The notes under the pieces: model-generated | The model's database searches: none | What the model was told of the DNA's origin: nothing | Seen by the model: the letters and a program-made list of their open reading frames with translations, nothing else | Origin: Gautieria morchelliformis | Lineage: Eukaryota; Basidiomycota; Agaricomycetes; Gomphales; Gomphaceae | DNA: 64,000 bases | Assembly (NCBI GenBank): GCA_015179125.1 | Contig: WHVA01000023.1 | Coordinates: 372,001 to 436,000 of the forward strand | Direction of reading: 5' to 3' | Translations under genes and position numbers: made by a program | In this document: positions 10,290 through 19,790 of the stretch, piece by piece | Layout of the letters: each line of letters begins with the position of its first letter | Numbering within the stretch: position 1 is the first letter of the stretch

Positions 10290-11453
10290 TTGGGTCTAGT
10301 AGCCATGGAAGCCCAGATTGTCAAGCTCTCTAAAAGGATTGACAGAATCACAGAATGGATAGAAGAAAAAGATGAGATAATATCAAATCTCAAACAGATA
10401 TCTAAGGAACAACATAGAGAGATTATAGAATTAAGAGAGCAGATTAAAAATAATAAGCATGTAGGATTGCGAATTAGAAAGATGGCTGGATGTTTTCTAT
10501 TTTATGATTCACAAGATAATTGCTATAATCTAGAGGATATGCATGTCTTTATAGATGAAAAACCTCGCAAGTTGTCTACAGTGTACCGTAAAAAGAAAGA
10601 CCTGGTATCATATGATATCATAGATAATCAAATCAATTTTATGACAAAACAACACCACAAACCAGAACCAATGGTTCATGCTCAAAAGGAATCTCAGCTT
10701 ACTCAAGAAGAAATAAGCGGTAGAAACTTTAAATTTGATATCAATAGTATCACAGAAAATTGTAGGGTATATAATTCAGAAGATAATTACTTTGAGTTAG
10801 CAGACATGGATGTATTTATAGATGGAGAAGAAATATCCCCTTTAACAGCATATGATGAAGAGGATGATCTAGTATCATATGAGGTCAATGATAATAATCA
10901 AATAAATTTGCTAACAGCAAAACCAGATAAATTGGATCGTGCTAGATATATCAAAGGAATCACACCAAGTTGTAGAATACACGATTCAGAAGGTAATTAC
11001 TATGAGTTGGCAGACATGGATGCATATATGGATGGAAAAGAAGTATCCATTTTAACAGCATATTATGCACGTAAATATCTGGTATCATGTGAGGTCAATG
11101 ATAATAATCAAATAAACCTCGTGACAAAACCAGATAAGAATTGTGCAAAGGATAGTTTGGTAAATAAGTCTCCTCAAATGAGTAAAACTAGATCAAAACC
11201 AGATAAGCAATCAAAACTAGCTGAGATCTCAATATTTGATACTCTTGATGAGAAAGGAAATATCGATACTCGATCGATAATTGAGATTGATGATGAGATA
11301 CGCAAGCACCATAGATTAGATTCCAATAATGAGAGATCAATGTTAGATATGGCCAAGGAAAAAAAGGATAGATCAAAGGTAGATGAGAGATCAATCTTAA
11401 ATATTCTTCAGGATAGGTGCCCACCAATAATCCTAGAAGATGAGGTATTGTGA
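10290..11453 (+). CDS. 387-residue protein with three internal repeats
   Basis: I do not recognise the family. Residues 8-55 are rich in K, E, I and R with a heptad-like pattern and probably form a coiled coil. Three copies of a module of about 53 residues follow at 67-119, 157-209 and 227-279. Each has the order C-[RF]-[VIL]-x-[YH]-[DN]-S-[EQ], then an [LA]-[ED]-D-M-[DH] turn, a short [FY]-[IM]-D segment and D-L-V-S-Y...NQIN near its end. The C-terminal 100 residues are polar and rich in D, K and S. It lies in the same transposon as the chromodomain transposase and is transcribed divergently from it. Harbinger elements usually carry a second, Myb-like protein; no Myb motif is visible, so a comparable DNA-binding or partner role is only a guess. 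It has no frame breaks, in contrast to the transposase. Confidence 0.7.
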   Translation: MGLVAMEAQIVKLSKRIDRITEWIEEKDEIISNLKQISKEQHREIIELREQIKNNKHVGLRIRKMAGCFLFYDSQDNCYNLEDMHVFIDEKPRKLSTVYRKKKDLVSYDIIDNQINFMTKQHHKPEPMVHAQKESQLTQEEISGRNFKFDINSITENCRVYNSEDNYFELADMDVFIDGEEISPLTAYDEEDDLVSYEVNDNNQINLLTAKPDKLDRARYIKGITPSCRIHDSEGNYYELADMDAYMDGKEVSILTAYYARKYLVSCEVNDNNQINLVTKPDKNCAKDSLVNKSPQMSKTRSKPDKQSKLAEISIFDTLDEKGNIDTRSIIEIDDEIRKHHRLDSNNERSMLDMAKEKKDRSKVDERSILNILQDRCPPIILEDEVL

Positions 11454-11975
11454 CCTCTACATTTGTGAGTCATGGAACCTTGTCCATCCATTGATATAAA
11501 AACTTGGAACAGCATATAAGCTGAATTTCCAAATGACCCATAGAGTATACAGACATAAGATGGTATTATTATCATGGAATCTGAATTTAAATCCTATTAG
11601 ATTGATGAATTATGTATCATACATGTTTGTTTCTAAATACTAATTCAAGTACTGGAATTATCATCATATTCCATGGTAACTATTACTGTAGGATATATGA
11701 ATGTATTTCTACCAAAATCAGAGCTTATAATGTTAGAGATAGAATAAAGTATAATTACTAGTCATTGTTATCTACTCATGAAAGTGAATGTATTGGTTAT
11801 ATAAGTCATTCTATATGAAGGATATGTAGTAAGAGTAAAAATCATAATATTTAGCAATGTTTCTATTAAGATTCTTGATGATAAATATCAAGACTGTAGA
11901 AACTAAACTTTTAAACAAAGCTGGTACACTATCTTATGACTCATAGATTACCTCACCAAGTTGTAAAACGTAATA
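11454..11975. other. Non-coding interior of the transposon
   Basis: AT-rich DNA between the triple-repeat ORF and the tRNA-like segment. No ORF or repeat of note was seen. Confidence 0.4.
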
Positions 11976-12045
11976 GACCAAATAGCTTAGTTGGTAAAGC
12001 ACCCTATATACTGACGGGGTCCCAGGTTTGAACCCTGGTCTGGTT
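11976..12045 (+). ncRNA. tRNA-like sequence with pol III A and B boxes
   Basis: The 70-nt segment folds as a tRNA except for the anticodon arm. The acceptor strands GACCAAA and TCTGGTT pair with one mismatch, the D stem is GCTT/AAGC around AGTTGGTA, and the T arm is CCAGG-TTTGAAC-CCTGG, a perfect 5-bp stem. TAGCTTAGTTGG fits the A box and GGTTTGAACCC fits the B box. The anticodon stem is poor and position 33 is not U in the most natural fold, so it is probably a tRNA-derived SINE head or tRNA pseudogene. It lies inside the transposon and overlaps the 3' end of the minus-strand 243-residue ORF. Confidence 0.5.
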
Positions 12046-12735
12046 AATCGAACTTTCATTATCAGGGTCTGTAATACTTTCAAGTATATGTTTAAACATA
12101 TATTCGACAATGTCACAGACCTCTAATGAATCTTCTGTGATTTTTATACCAAATGGTCTATATAAAATCATAGGGGTTCGACCTCTTATTTCTATATTTG
12201 TTGTTTTGTAAACTTTTATTCTTCCATCTTGTAGTACAAGTATACCATAGACTGGGATTTTTTCCTGTGATTGAGAATAATACATTGTAGAATATAATGC
12301 AAACATCATACCCCTTAATAAACTATTATATATACAACATTCATTACATTTATCGTATGCTACAAGTAAAGGATACTTTATTTTACCACTTGATATTACC
12401 TTTGCAATCCTGATACAATGGGAATCAGGACTTAACACCCATTGTGAAACCATAAAATATGATATGCTCCTTATTATTAAATCATACAGCTCTTCAGAAC
12501 TGTAGAGCTGTGGAAGGATAATGAGCTCTCCACTAGAAAATTCTGACCATTGTTCCAAGAAAATTTGTTTGTTATCACAAATGAAGGTTTCTGTCTTTAC
12601 TTTCAAACCTCCCATTTTAATGAGAGACCTGTGGCCAATTGCCTTGATACCATCTGATTCAAAGGTTTGGGTACCACCAAAAAGGGCAGATATCTTACGG
12701 ACAATCCATTTTATAGCGAGCATCATCTCCTTCAT
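12004..12735 (-). CDS. Unknown 243-residue transposon protein
   Basis: An uninterrupted minus-strand ORF starting MKEMMLAIKWIV. Family not recognised. It has an amphipathic N-terminus, a central hydrophobic segment (LIIRSISYFMVSQW), a paired cysteine motif CNECC at about residues 131-135, and a C-terminal half with alternating hydrophobic strands (PVYGILVLQDGRIKVYK). That pattern resembles the nuclease-like accessory proteins seen in some fungal elements, but no catalytic motif could be assigned. The last 14 codons overlap the tRNA-like segment on the other strand, so the natural C-terminus may have been altered by that insertion. Confidence 0.55.
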   Translation of the reverse strand: MKEMMLAIKWIVRKISALFGGTQTFESDGIKAIGHRSLIKMGGLKVKTETFICDNKQIFLEQWSEFSSGELIILPQLYSSEELYDLIIRSISYFMVSQWVLSPDSHCIRIAKVISSGKIKYPLLVAYDKCNECCIYNSLLRGMMFALYSTMYYSQSQEKIPVYGILVLQDGRIKVYKTTNIEIRGRTPMILYRPFGIKITEDSLEVCDIVEYMFKHILESITDPDNESSINQTRVQTWDPVSI

Positions 12736-12747
12736 CTATGTGAATTG

Positions 12748-13320
12748 ACAACTTTGTGAAATCAGTTTTTATTTAGCATGTTGTGTAGTTCTAGTCATGA
12801 CCTGGTAGAAATGCATTTATCTACATGCCCATAGTCGCTTAGTGTATAATCTTATGCCATTGTGTGATAATAGGCACTAAAAAATATTATCTACAGCGCT
12901 AAGATACTCTTTACTATCAAACAAGGCATGCAAAAAGGTATGTTAATGAACTATAGATAAGAAATAAACCCTTACACATATCAGCAGGCACCAACATATA
13001 TACAGTAACTGAACATGACAGTGTCTTACTGTTTGATATTATTGCAGTTGGGTCACGTATTCCTCCACCTCATGAAAAGAGGACTACCACGATTTATAAG
13101 AAATGTCAGTCCGAAATTTTAGGTTCTTCACGCTGACTGATCTCATAATTAGCTACTTACAAGCTGAAATATATAGCAAAAGGCATTCAAAAAAGAGTCA
13201 AGTCTATTCTGCGACTGTAGATAATAATCATATGATTCTATAACTAATAGGAGCTGAATCCTGTCAAAACAAAAAGTGAATACAAACTGAGTTTAATATA
13301 ATGTACGAGCTGGATCAACA
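12748..13320. other. Non-coding interior of the transposon
   Basis: AT-rich DNA upstream of both the minus-strand 243-residue ORF and the plus-strand 70-residue ORF. No specific regulatory element could be identified. Confidence 0.4.
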
Positions 13321-13533
13321 ATGCTATATATCCCTACAGTAGGAGATAAAGTGACATTTATACATCCAATGACTGGGGAGGATATGAAGGGTGTTGTGAC
13401 AGCAGTAGATATTCTAGGGAGCACAGCGACTATCCTTTATGATAAAATAGGGCCAATATGTGGACCTTTTCAGTTAATTTCTAGAATACCAACATACCAA
13501 AAATTTGAAGCACTAAAAGAAATAATTGAGTAG
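13321..13533 (+). CDS. Small 70-residue transposon ORF
   Basis: The ORF starts at an ATG (MLYIPTVGDKVTFIHP) and has a beta-rich pattern of alternating hydrophobic residues with glycines, like a small barrel (SH3 or Tudor-type). A pattern such as GDKVTFIHPMTGEDMKGVV resembles a barrel strand-turn-strand. No family is recognised and it could be chance. It is included because its composition is protein-like and it lies inside the same mobile unit. Confidence 0.35.
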   Translation: MLYIPTVGDKVTFIHPMTGEDMKGVVTAVDILGSTATILYDKIGPICGPFQLISRIPTYQKFEALKEIIE

Positions 13534-13840
13534 ACTAACCCTGTGCCTGAATGAAGTGAACATATTCATATATAGGCTGATTAATATCCAACCCTATATA
13601 TACTAGAAAAGAATAAATTTTTCAGACCTCACATTGGTGAGTTTTTTTAAAAAACCCTTTTATAACTTACCATCTAGTAAGGAGACTGATTTGTTCTCAT
13701 ATTATAGGGTGAGGTGGCAATTTTGTTATAGGGAAATAAATAAATCTCCCTCCCAAGTGATAGCTCCACCGACAAGGATGTTTTTCCAGAAGCTTGTTAA
13801 CTTTCTCAGTGAGTCAATCTTGTTGAGGCATGTGATAAGC

Positions 13841-14417
13841 TAGGAGGATGGTTGTAACTGTCATATATATGTATATATAGCTTAGCTCATCTATATTTCA
13901 TAAAATATATCAAAATTGAGGCAGTTGCCAGCATCTGTAAGGCATGCTTAATCCTAGCCCCAAAGTTCTTTCTCACAGTCTGCTGCTCCCCCAGGAAAGG
14001 GTGTATACCCCATTGTCTAAACATCAATAGTTACATATCTTTGTACTAGTACATGCATATTATTTTAATCATACCTTCTAATCAGATCTCTCAACCATAT
14101 ATAATAATATAGTACAGGTATTGTCCATACTTGCTTCTATATTCTGTGATTGTACATCTAACATGTTTCATGTATACTTTTAATATCTAGTCATCCACAT
14201 CCTCTCTGAAATTGCTCTGTTATATCAATACACACCATGCTTTAGCACATACAACCATATTTTTAAAATATCAGAACATTCAAAAAAATTTAGGATATCC
14301 ACAATATACAAGTTGCTCAAAATGATGGACTATGAATTTGGTTAGGGTTGATATTTTAAAAGATATCTAATATATCCTAGAAGAATGTACATTGTTGTCA
14401 ATGTGAACATCCTCCTT
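13841..14417 (+). repeat. 577-bp terminal direct repeat, right copy
   Basis: Direct copy of 7932-8508 with only a few differences. It starts CTAGGAGGATG on the core side and ends CATCCTCCTTA at the outer edge, giving the TTA that matches the left flank. Confidence 0.85.
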
Positions 14418-14746
14418 AGTTACTGATTCCGCTCCATCACACATCATTCGTATATTACCTTGCCCTGACCTCACCCTGACCGTCCCCCGAATATGCTCGC
14501 CCCTGACTTGTACCCTCGCTCGTATATAAACCCCCCTGTATGCATTCCTACTCCTCAGTCTGAAAATCAACTATCGTACCTCTTGATCCTTAGTTAGTTT
14601 CTAAGCCTTCGCCTCTTGAGCCAAACCTCGCCTCTTATTCATTTACCTCTGAAATTGGAACTTGTGCGTAGGGTCGGCGCAGCACATAAGCTGAAGCCAA
14701 GTCCCTCTCCGACCTCCCTATCAGAACCTCGCTCGGTAACCTCGGT
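14418..14746. other. Flanking DNA with TATA-like element
   Basis: No gene. A pyrimidine-rich stretch is followed by a TATATAAA-containing block near 14523, which looks like a core promoter of an older retroelement or an unidentified transcript. It leads into the LTR beginning at 14747. Confidence 0.35.
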
Positions 14747-15236
14747 GTCAGGGGACACCCTGTTTTCCATTTCCAGTTCCGACACCACACCCAGTTCCGA
14801 CTCCATTTCCGACTCCGCTTCCGGTTCCGATTCCATCTCCGCCTCCGCTTTCGGAAATGATTCCGCTTCTGGGAGAACTTCCACCAGTTCTGCTCGCCTT
14901 GCCAGTTCCACTCCAATTTCCGACTTCCACTCTCGGAACAGTGTCGGAAATCAAGCAACTCGCGTAATAGGTGGCATCAAGGGTCGATCAAGGGTCGGGG
15001 AGGTCAGGGAGGTGCAGGGTTGATGGCGGGTGCCAAGTGTTGTCCCTGGCTGCGCAGCGTAGTATAATACGGGCTCGCTGACATTGGGGGTCCTTAGACT
15101 TTTCTCTTTGGATTTCCCCTTGTCAGGTGAGAATCCCCTCTCTTGTATGCTCTGTTCGTTTATACATACTTTGGATTTCCCCTTGTCAGTTGTGTGGTAG
15201 TGTGATCTCCACAACTAGCGAGGGTTGCCCTTACAC
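14747..15236 (+). mobile_element. Solo LTR, Ty3/gypsy-like
   Basis: It starts TGTCAGGGGACACC and ends GTTGCCCTTACA, so it has TG...CA ends. The flanks CTCGG (left) and CTCAG (right) fit a 5-bp target duplication with one change. Two copies of CTTTGGATTTCCCCTTGTCA (near 15106 and 15170) match the doubled CTTTGGATCCCCCTT motif of the LTR at 26192-26725 read in reverse, so both belong to one LTR superfamily. The first 200 bases contain a TTCCGA-type minisatellite. Confidence 0.7.
14765..14935 (+). repeat. TTCCGA-type minisatellite inside the LTR
   Basis: Hexamer-like units TTCCGA, TTCCAT, TTCCGC and TCCGCC repeat about 25 times with drift. This makes open frames rich in S and D or E in several frames, which should not be called genes. 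Confidence 0.7.
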
Positions 15237-15567
15237 TCAGACCTTACCTCGGGTTTCACCCCCGAGCTCGGTCAACCTTACGAAGGGTCATATCGTAACA
15301 ATATTTTGGAATACACTTGGACCCCGATAGTGTCCTTGAACCTACAGTCTTTTAGTTTATTGTTCAGTGCTGCTAAGAAATGTATTGCCTTCCATCTGTA
15401 TTAACTTGGACTAGTTCTTACGCGGATTGCAACCAAGGTCCAAATATTAAATTATTTCCGGAGTTGTGCTGCAGCATTGTTTAATATTCTTTGAGTCTCG
15501 TAAACGACACATTCTGATAGATTGAAGTGTTAGCAATAACACCAAAGTCTTGAAGGGTTCCAAAACA

Positions 15568-17044
15568 GCTGGCCTCGGACACTGGCAGACCAAAAATCTG
15601 CGACCTGCATATTTCAGCAGGTATCTGCTCTCAAATCTGCTGATTCAGTATACTGGTTAGAAAAACTAAAATAAAGCTACTTGAAATGACTTACACTGCA
15701 ACAGTGACACCAAGTTTTCTTGTACTTGGTAAGTTGATCATGCTGTTTACTTCAATTAAGAGTTTCGGACCACTTTCAAGTGGCAGCCTTGAAAATGTCC
15801 AGTGCCAGAAAACCCCATGCAACTGATCATCATGGCAAGTACCCCAACAGATGGAAATGTGTATATATGTAAGGCAACCTTGTTGGGTGCATATATGCTC
15901 CAGCACTAGAATCAAGCCAAATAAATTCCATTATTTGTGTTTCATTCCAATTTCATTTCAGATTGTTCCTCTATGATCACTTTATTTTTCTGAATTTTTC
16001 TGAATTTTTCTATCAAGTATGTGTACTTTTATTTCGGTTTGTTTTTCCAGCCAGCCCTCCTCCCTTTTGCTTCCATCATCCCGACCAGTCGGCTCTGCCG
16101 AATGAGCAACCCAAAATGATTTGGCCGCCCGCTCTGCCATGGGCGCTAAAGGGCCAGGTGGTAGTATATGCAAAGTAAGACACAATTTTGACTCTCTCAG
16201 TGACAATTAAATTCACTGAGAGAGGCAAGTAAATTAGTTTTATTTCCTTTGATTTATTGACCAAGAAATCCTGTAATAAATTGATTTCTAGGTAGTGTAT
16301 AATATAATCAGTGACAATTAAATTCACTGAGAGAGTAAATTGATTTCTAGTCTTTTCTTTTGAACTTAAAGTCCAGTCCTACTGCCTATAATTCCTGTCT
16401 CCTACAAACCTCTTTCTTTCTCTCCTCTCACCACCCCACTTCTTCCATCCCCCCATCAACCCTGGTCTCGCCCACAACCCTCCATCTTTGCTTTGACGCC
16501 TCTCATGGAGGTGAATATATTGAGTGCATACAGTACATGATATGAACTAAATTAACCGCTGCCTCCTTCCATATCTCCAGCAGCATCACAGACTCATCCT
16601 GGACTGCTGTATATCATGGGCAAGTAGTTGTATGAATGTCCCCACTCTTTCTTTCATTCCACTGCTGAACCAAACTTGTACCCACCTGCAGGATGGCGAT
16701 GTCCTGAGCTTTGACATTTAACATTGTGATACATTGGATTTTTCTCTACACTCGGATTAGCTAGGACAGATGCTGCTAGAATCTGTTTTGTGGCCATTTG
16801 CTAATAATACATATATTCTAATGTGCTCTAATCTGCTTTCAGTAAAATTTCTAAATCTACGCTTGTCTGCTTTTGTCAAAAGCCTATTTTCACAGATTTA
16901 TGCAGACTACGGCTGATTGAGCAACTCGAAACGGTACGTTCCCGGCGCTTGCAGTCTGCTCTCATCTGCCGGTTTATCACTTATCTGCACTGGTCGGGTG
17001 TTCTTTGAGGGAGCAGATTTTTTCTGCTGGCGTCCGATGCCAGC
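15568..17044. mobile_element. Candidate 1.5-kb element with 32-34-bp terminal inverted repeats
   Basis: The left end GCTGGCCTCGGACACTGGCA (15568) with following AAAAATCTGC is matched by the reverse complement of the right end, GCTGGCATCGGACGCCAGCA followed by AAAAAATCTGC (right edge 17044). Many TCTGC/GCAGA words occur near both ends, like subterminal transposase-binding repeats. The interior has no transposase. It contains a duplicated 32-bp block (ATTAAATTCACTGAGAGAG) near 16205 and 16318. No target duplication was recognised, so termini are approximate. Confidence 0.5.
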
Positions 17045-17897
17045 ATGACTACTTTTCACCGGACTGATTAGTCAGTGCTCAAAGTTACTGATTATTGCTG
17101 TTTGTGTGAAAAGGACCGAAATCTAATGTCGGTGTTCTGCAGTGTGCTAGGTTGTGAGTATCGACACTTGCCTGCTATTCCCAGCGCTGCCAAGCTGTTG
17201 GTGGAGGACGTACTTGAGAAACCATTTGTTGCTGTCTCCTATATATGATACACATCTTGGCTCTTATCGTCGACTCGGCGATGCGCCAGACACAGGTTTG
17301 GCACGACTTCTGACAAGGAAGATGATACAGAGGAGGGATGCAATTGTTTACTCTACGCTTGAACCATCGAAGCTCTCCTCCATCTGGATAACTAAAAGGG
17401 CTAGACCAAGTCGCCGCTGGCTGCAGCCTCGACCGGTGTGGTACCCGGGCCTGTCCGACTCGGACTGGACTCAGGCACGATGCACGTGACAGCGGAAAGT
17501 ACAGTATTCGTTTCGGGAGCATGCTAAATAATATCTGGACTATGTATGTACCTGCTCCGAGTCGACGTTGGCGTGTCACTGTGTTCTACGCATCGATCCG
17601 CGAGCACAGCTACATGCATGTGCAGCACGTGAGTCTCTCTTATGTTCTCTGACACCATATGTCCAGGGCTCTGCCAGCGCACCGAGTTGAGGTCTGAGCG
17701 CTATTTTCAATTTGCAATGCATGTGGACAGTGACAACGTGCGTGTACACTTTCCATGCAAGCACCCGACGAGCCTAAAGCTCTCTTGTCGTACTTCAGCT
17801 GTGGCGGCTGCTTCATCCGGGTCGTGCACGGCCCAGCTGTTCCTTATAACCTTCCACCCACCGCGCTGCGTTTCGAGCTCTCCTCTGCCCATCTGCA
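17045..17897. other. Intergenic, upstream of the deaminase gene
   Basis: No gene is supported; open frames overlap on both strands. The last 300 bases should contain the promoter and 5' leader of the deaminase gene, but no clear TATA or CAAT motif stands out. Confidence 0.4.
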
Positions 17898-19415
17898 ATG
17901 CGTGCGTAGATCTACTGTCTTTCCCATCGTCCAACGTTCACACAGATATGGAACATAGGCTTCATTATCCGCGATGATCCTACGGCTGTTGGCGAGTACA
18001 TCGGCAACTACATAGCACACCGCATCACCGAGTTTGCGCCTACGGAATCGAAGAAATTCGTCCTTGGGCTCCCTACAGGCTCGTCGCCCATTCCCACCTA
18101 CAAACATCTCATCAAGCTTGTCAAGGCGGGCAAGCTCTCGTTCAAACATGTTATCACTTTCAACATGGACGAATACGTTGCATTGCCAAAGAACCATCCT
18201 GAAAGTTATCATGCGTTCATGTATGTGCCTAGTCCGTGAGAGGACGTAACTTCCTTCATTTGCATTGCGCAGGTTCACGCAGTTTTTCTCCCACATCGAC
18301 ATCCCACCTGAGCAGGTCCATATTCTCGACGGCACCGTCGAAGATCTTAAGGAAGAGTGTGCCACTTACGAAAAGCGTATCAAGGAAGTCGGCGGTATCG
18401 ACCTATTCCTCGCAGGTATTGGTGAAGATGGCCACTTGGCGTTCAATGAACCGGGTAAGTCACAGCCGTTCTCGACTGTTATTCTCATTCTGATGCCGCC
18501 CAGGCTCATCTTTGGCATCACGCACCCGTATCAAAACTCTGGCTTATGACACCATTCTCGCCAACTCCCGGTTCTTCGGGAATGACTTGACTCAGGTGAG
18601 TATTCTCGTTCTGATTATATAGACTGGAGTCCGCGGAATGGTACTGTTGTGTCGTTGGGATTTCTGAAGTGCGAGCCTGGTTTGATATGGGCGGCGCTCG
18701 CTAGTATGAGTAACACGTCACCGCGGCATTTAGGTGCTGAGGATGATGTTACTCTCTGCGCGGGTAGTAGCTCGCGCAGCTTACTACGTGGCGAGCCGCT
18801 ACTTGATAGATGACCACGGCTCTCTCGGGGTCCGAGACCACTAATAGTGTCCTGGAAAGCTTATGTTTCCCTTCTATGACCATGTTCTCGTCATGCTACC
18901 CTTTCTCCTCTACTATTAATAACACTACGATCAGGTACCACGCATGGCGCTCACGGTAGGCGTAGCGACTGTTCTCGAAGCCCGGGAGGTCGTCGTTGTC
19001 GTCACTGGCCAGCGCAAGAGTCTTGCGCTCAGCAAGGGTGCGTTCCCACATACGTTGCACACCTCTTTGCTAATTATACAATGCTTGACTAATTTGACAG
19101 CGATCGAGGAAGGTGTCAATCATTTGACGACGCTAAGTGCGCTTCAGATGCATCCGTGGGCCCTGATTGTTGCAGATGAAGATGCGACAGCTGGTGAGAC
19201 GACTTTTACACTTACTCTTTCTCCTTTCCTCGTGATCGCACCACCTTGTTGCACTCTTCAAACTCACGCCTTCGTAATACTCCTCAGAGTTACGCGTCAA
19301 AACCGTAAAATACTTCAAGTCCATCGAGCGTGTCCAAGACGAGGTGGAGGCTACACATCGCGCGCTGGCGAAAGGAAAACAGTGCGTGCCGTCCCAAGTT
19401 GGGCAGATGGATTAG
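17898..19415 (+). CDS. Glucosamine-6-phosphate deaminase
   Basis: The NagB-type enzyme converts glucosamine-6-phosphate to fructose-6-phosphate plus ammonia in the cytosol, the last step of N-acetylglucosamine use. Seven exons splice to 287 residues with all phases closing: 17898-17901, 17959-18220, 18273-18454, 18504-18595, 18935-19037, 19101-19193, 19288-19415. The first exon is only ATGC; its GTGCGT donor joins to give MRFIIRDDP, the usual N-terminus. Motifs visible are [11 protein letters not shown] (substrate loop), FNMDEYV (catalytic Asp) and [20 protein letters not shown] (catalytic Asp-His-Glu region). The fourth intron is 339 nt, far longer than the others. The 3' part is duplicated at 25298 onward. 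Most basidiomycetes keep this gene near other GlcNAc genes; none is seen here. Confidence 0.93.
18596..18934 (+). other. Unusually long intron of the deaminase gene
   Basis: 339 nt between GTGAGT and ATCAG, against 48-94 nt for the other introns of the gene. It contains a GCG-rich block near 18755-18800 with short inverted matches around AGCTCGCGCAGCT. It may contain an old insertion. Confidence 0.6.
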
Positions 19416-19790
19416 AGCGTCCTATGGGCTTGCACGACCGGGTGCGACGTCGAGATTGTTGGAGTGAGCAAGTATTATGGACATTGGCAGGTGCACGGCG
19501 GTGCGAAGGTCAGAAATATGGGGTGCGGGGGCGTTTGGTGAACTATACTTGTGGCTAAGCTCATGATATATCTCATGTGCCCTTATTCAATGTCTGTGGT
19601 TTCTCGTAGAGTATACAGTCCGTCTTCATTACGTCTTCGATGTTTATAGACAACTTGTAGAAGTGCCGTGTACATGTAGTAGTGCTTTAATATGATGTTT
19701 TTAGATGGAAGGATGCATATTGTAAGGCCACGCACGTACGTATATGTTTATATAGAGGCGGGAAGGGGAGTGTTAGCTCGTGGTTTTTAT
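19416..19790 (+). other. 3' flank of the deaminase gene
   Basis: Non-coding sequence including the probable 3' UTR, also present in the duplicate at about 25590-25965. No polyadenylation signal can be assigned with certainty. Confidence 0.4.

Larger units (their letters stand above)
7932..14417. mobile_element. 6.5-kb composite DNA transposon with chromodomain transposase
   Basis: Two nearly identical 577-bp direct repeats (7932-8508 and 13841-14417) bound a 5.3-kb core. The outer ends are TTA-GGAGGATG on the left and CATCCTCC-TTA on the right: an 8-bp terminal inverted repeat with a TTA target duplication, as known for PIF/Harbinger-type elements. The inner ends read CATCCTCC-TAG and CTA-GGAGGATG. 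The core encodes a DDE transposase with a C-terminal chromodomain (minus), a 387-residue triple-repeat protein (plus), a 243-residue protein (minus) and a 70-residue protein (plus). About three differences were noticed between the two repeats, which suggests recent insertion. It is either one element with LTR-like direct repeats or a core captured between two MITEs. Confidence 0.7.

Noticed and set aside
14616-15023. Serine-rich ORF of 135 residues and its antisense partners
   Set aside because: They are produced by the TTCCGA minisatellite of the LTR, which is open in several frames.
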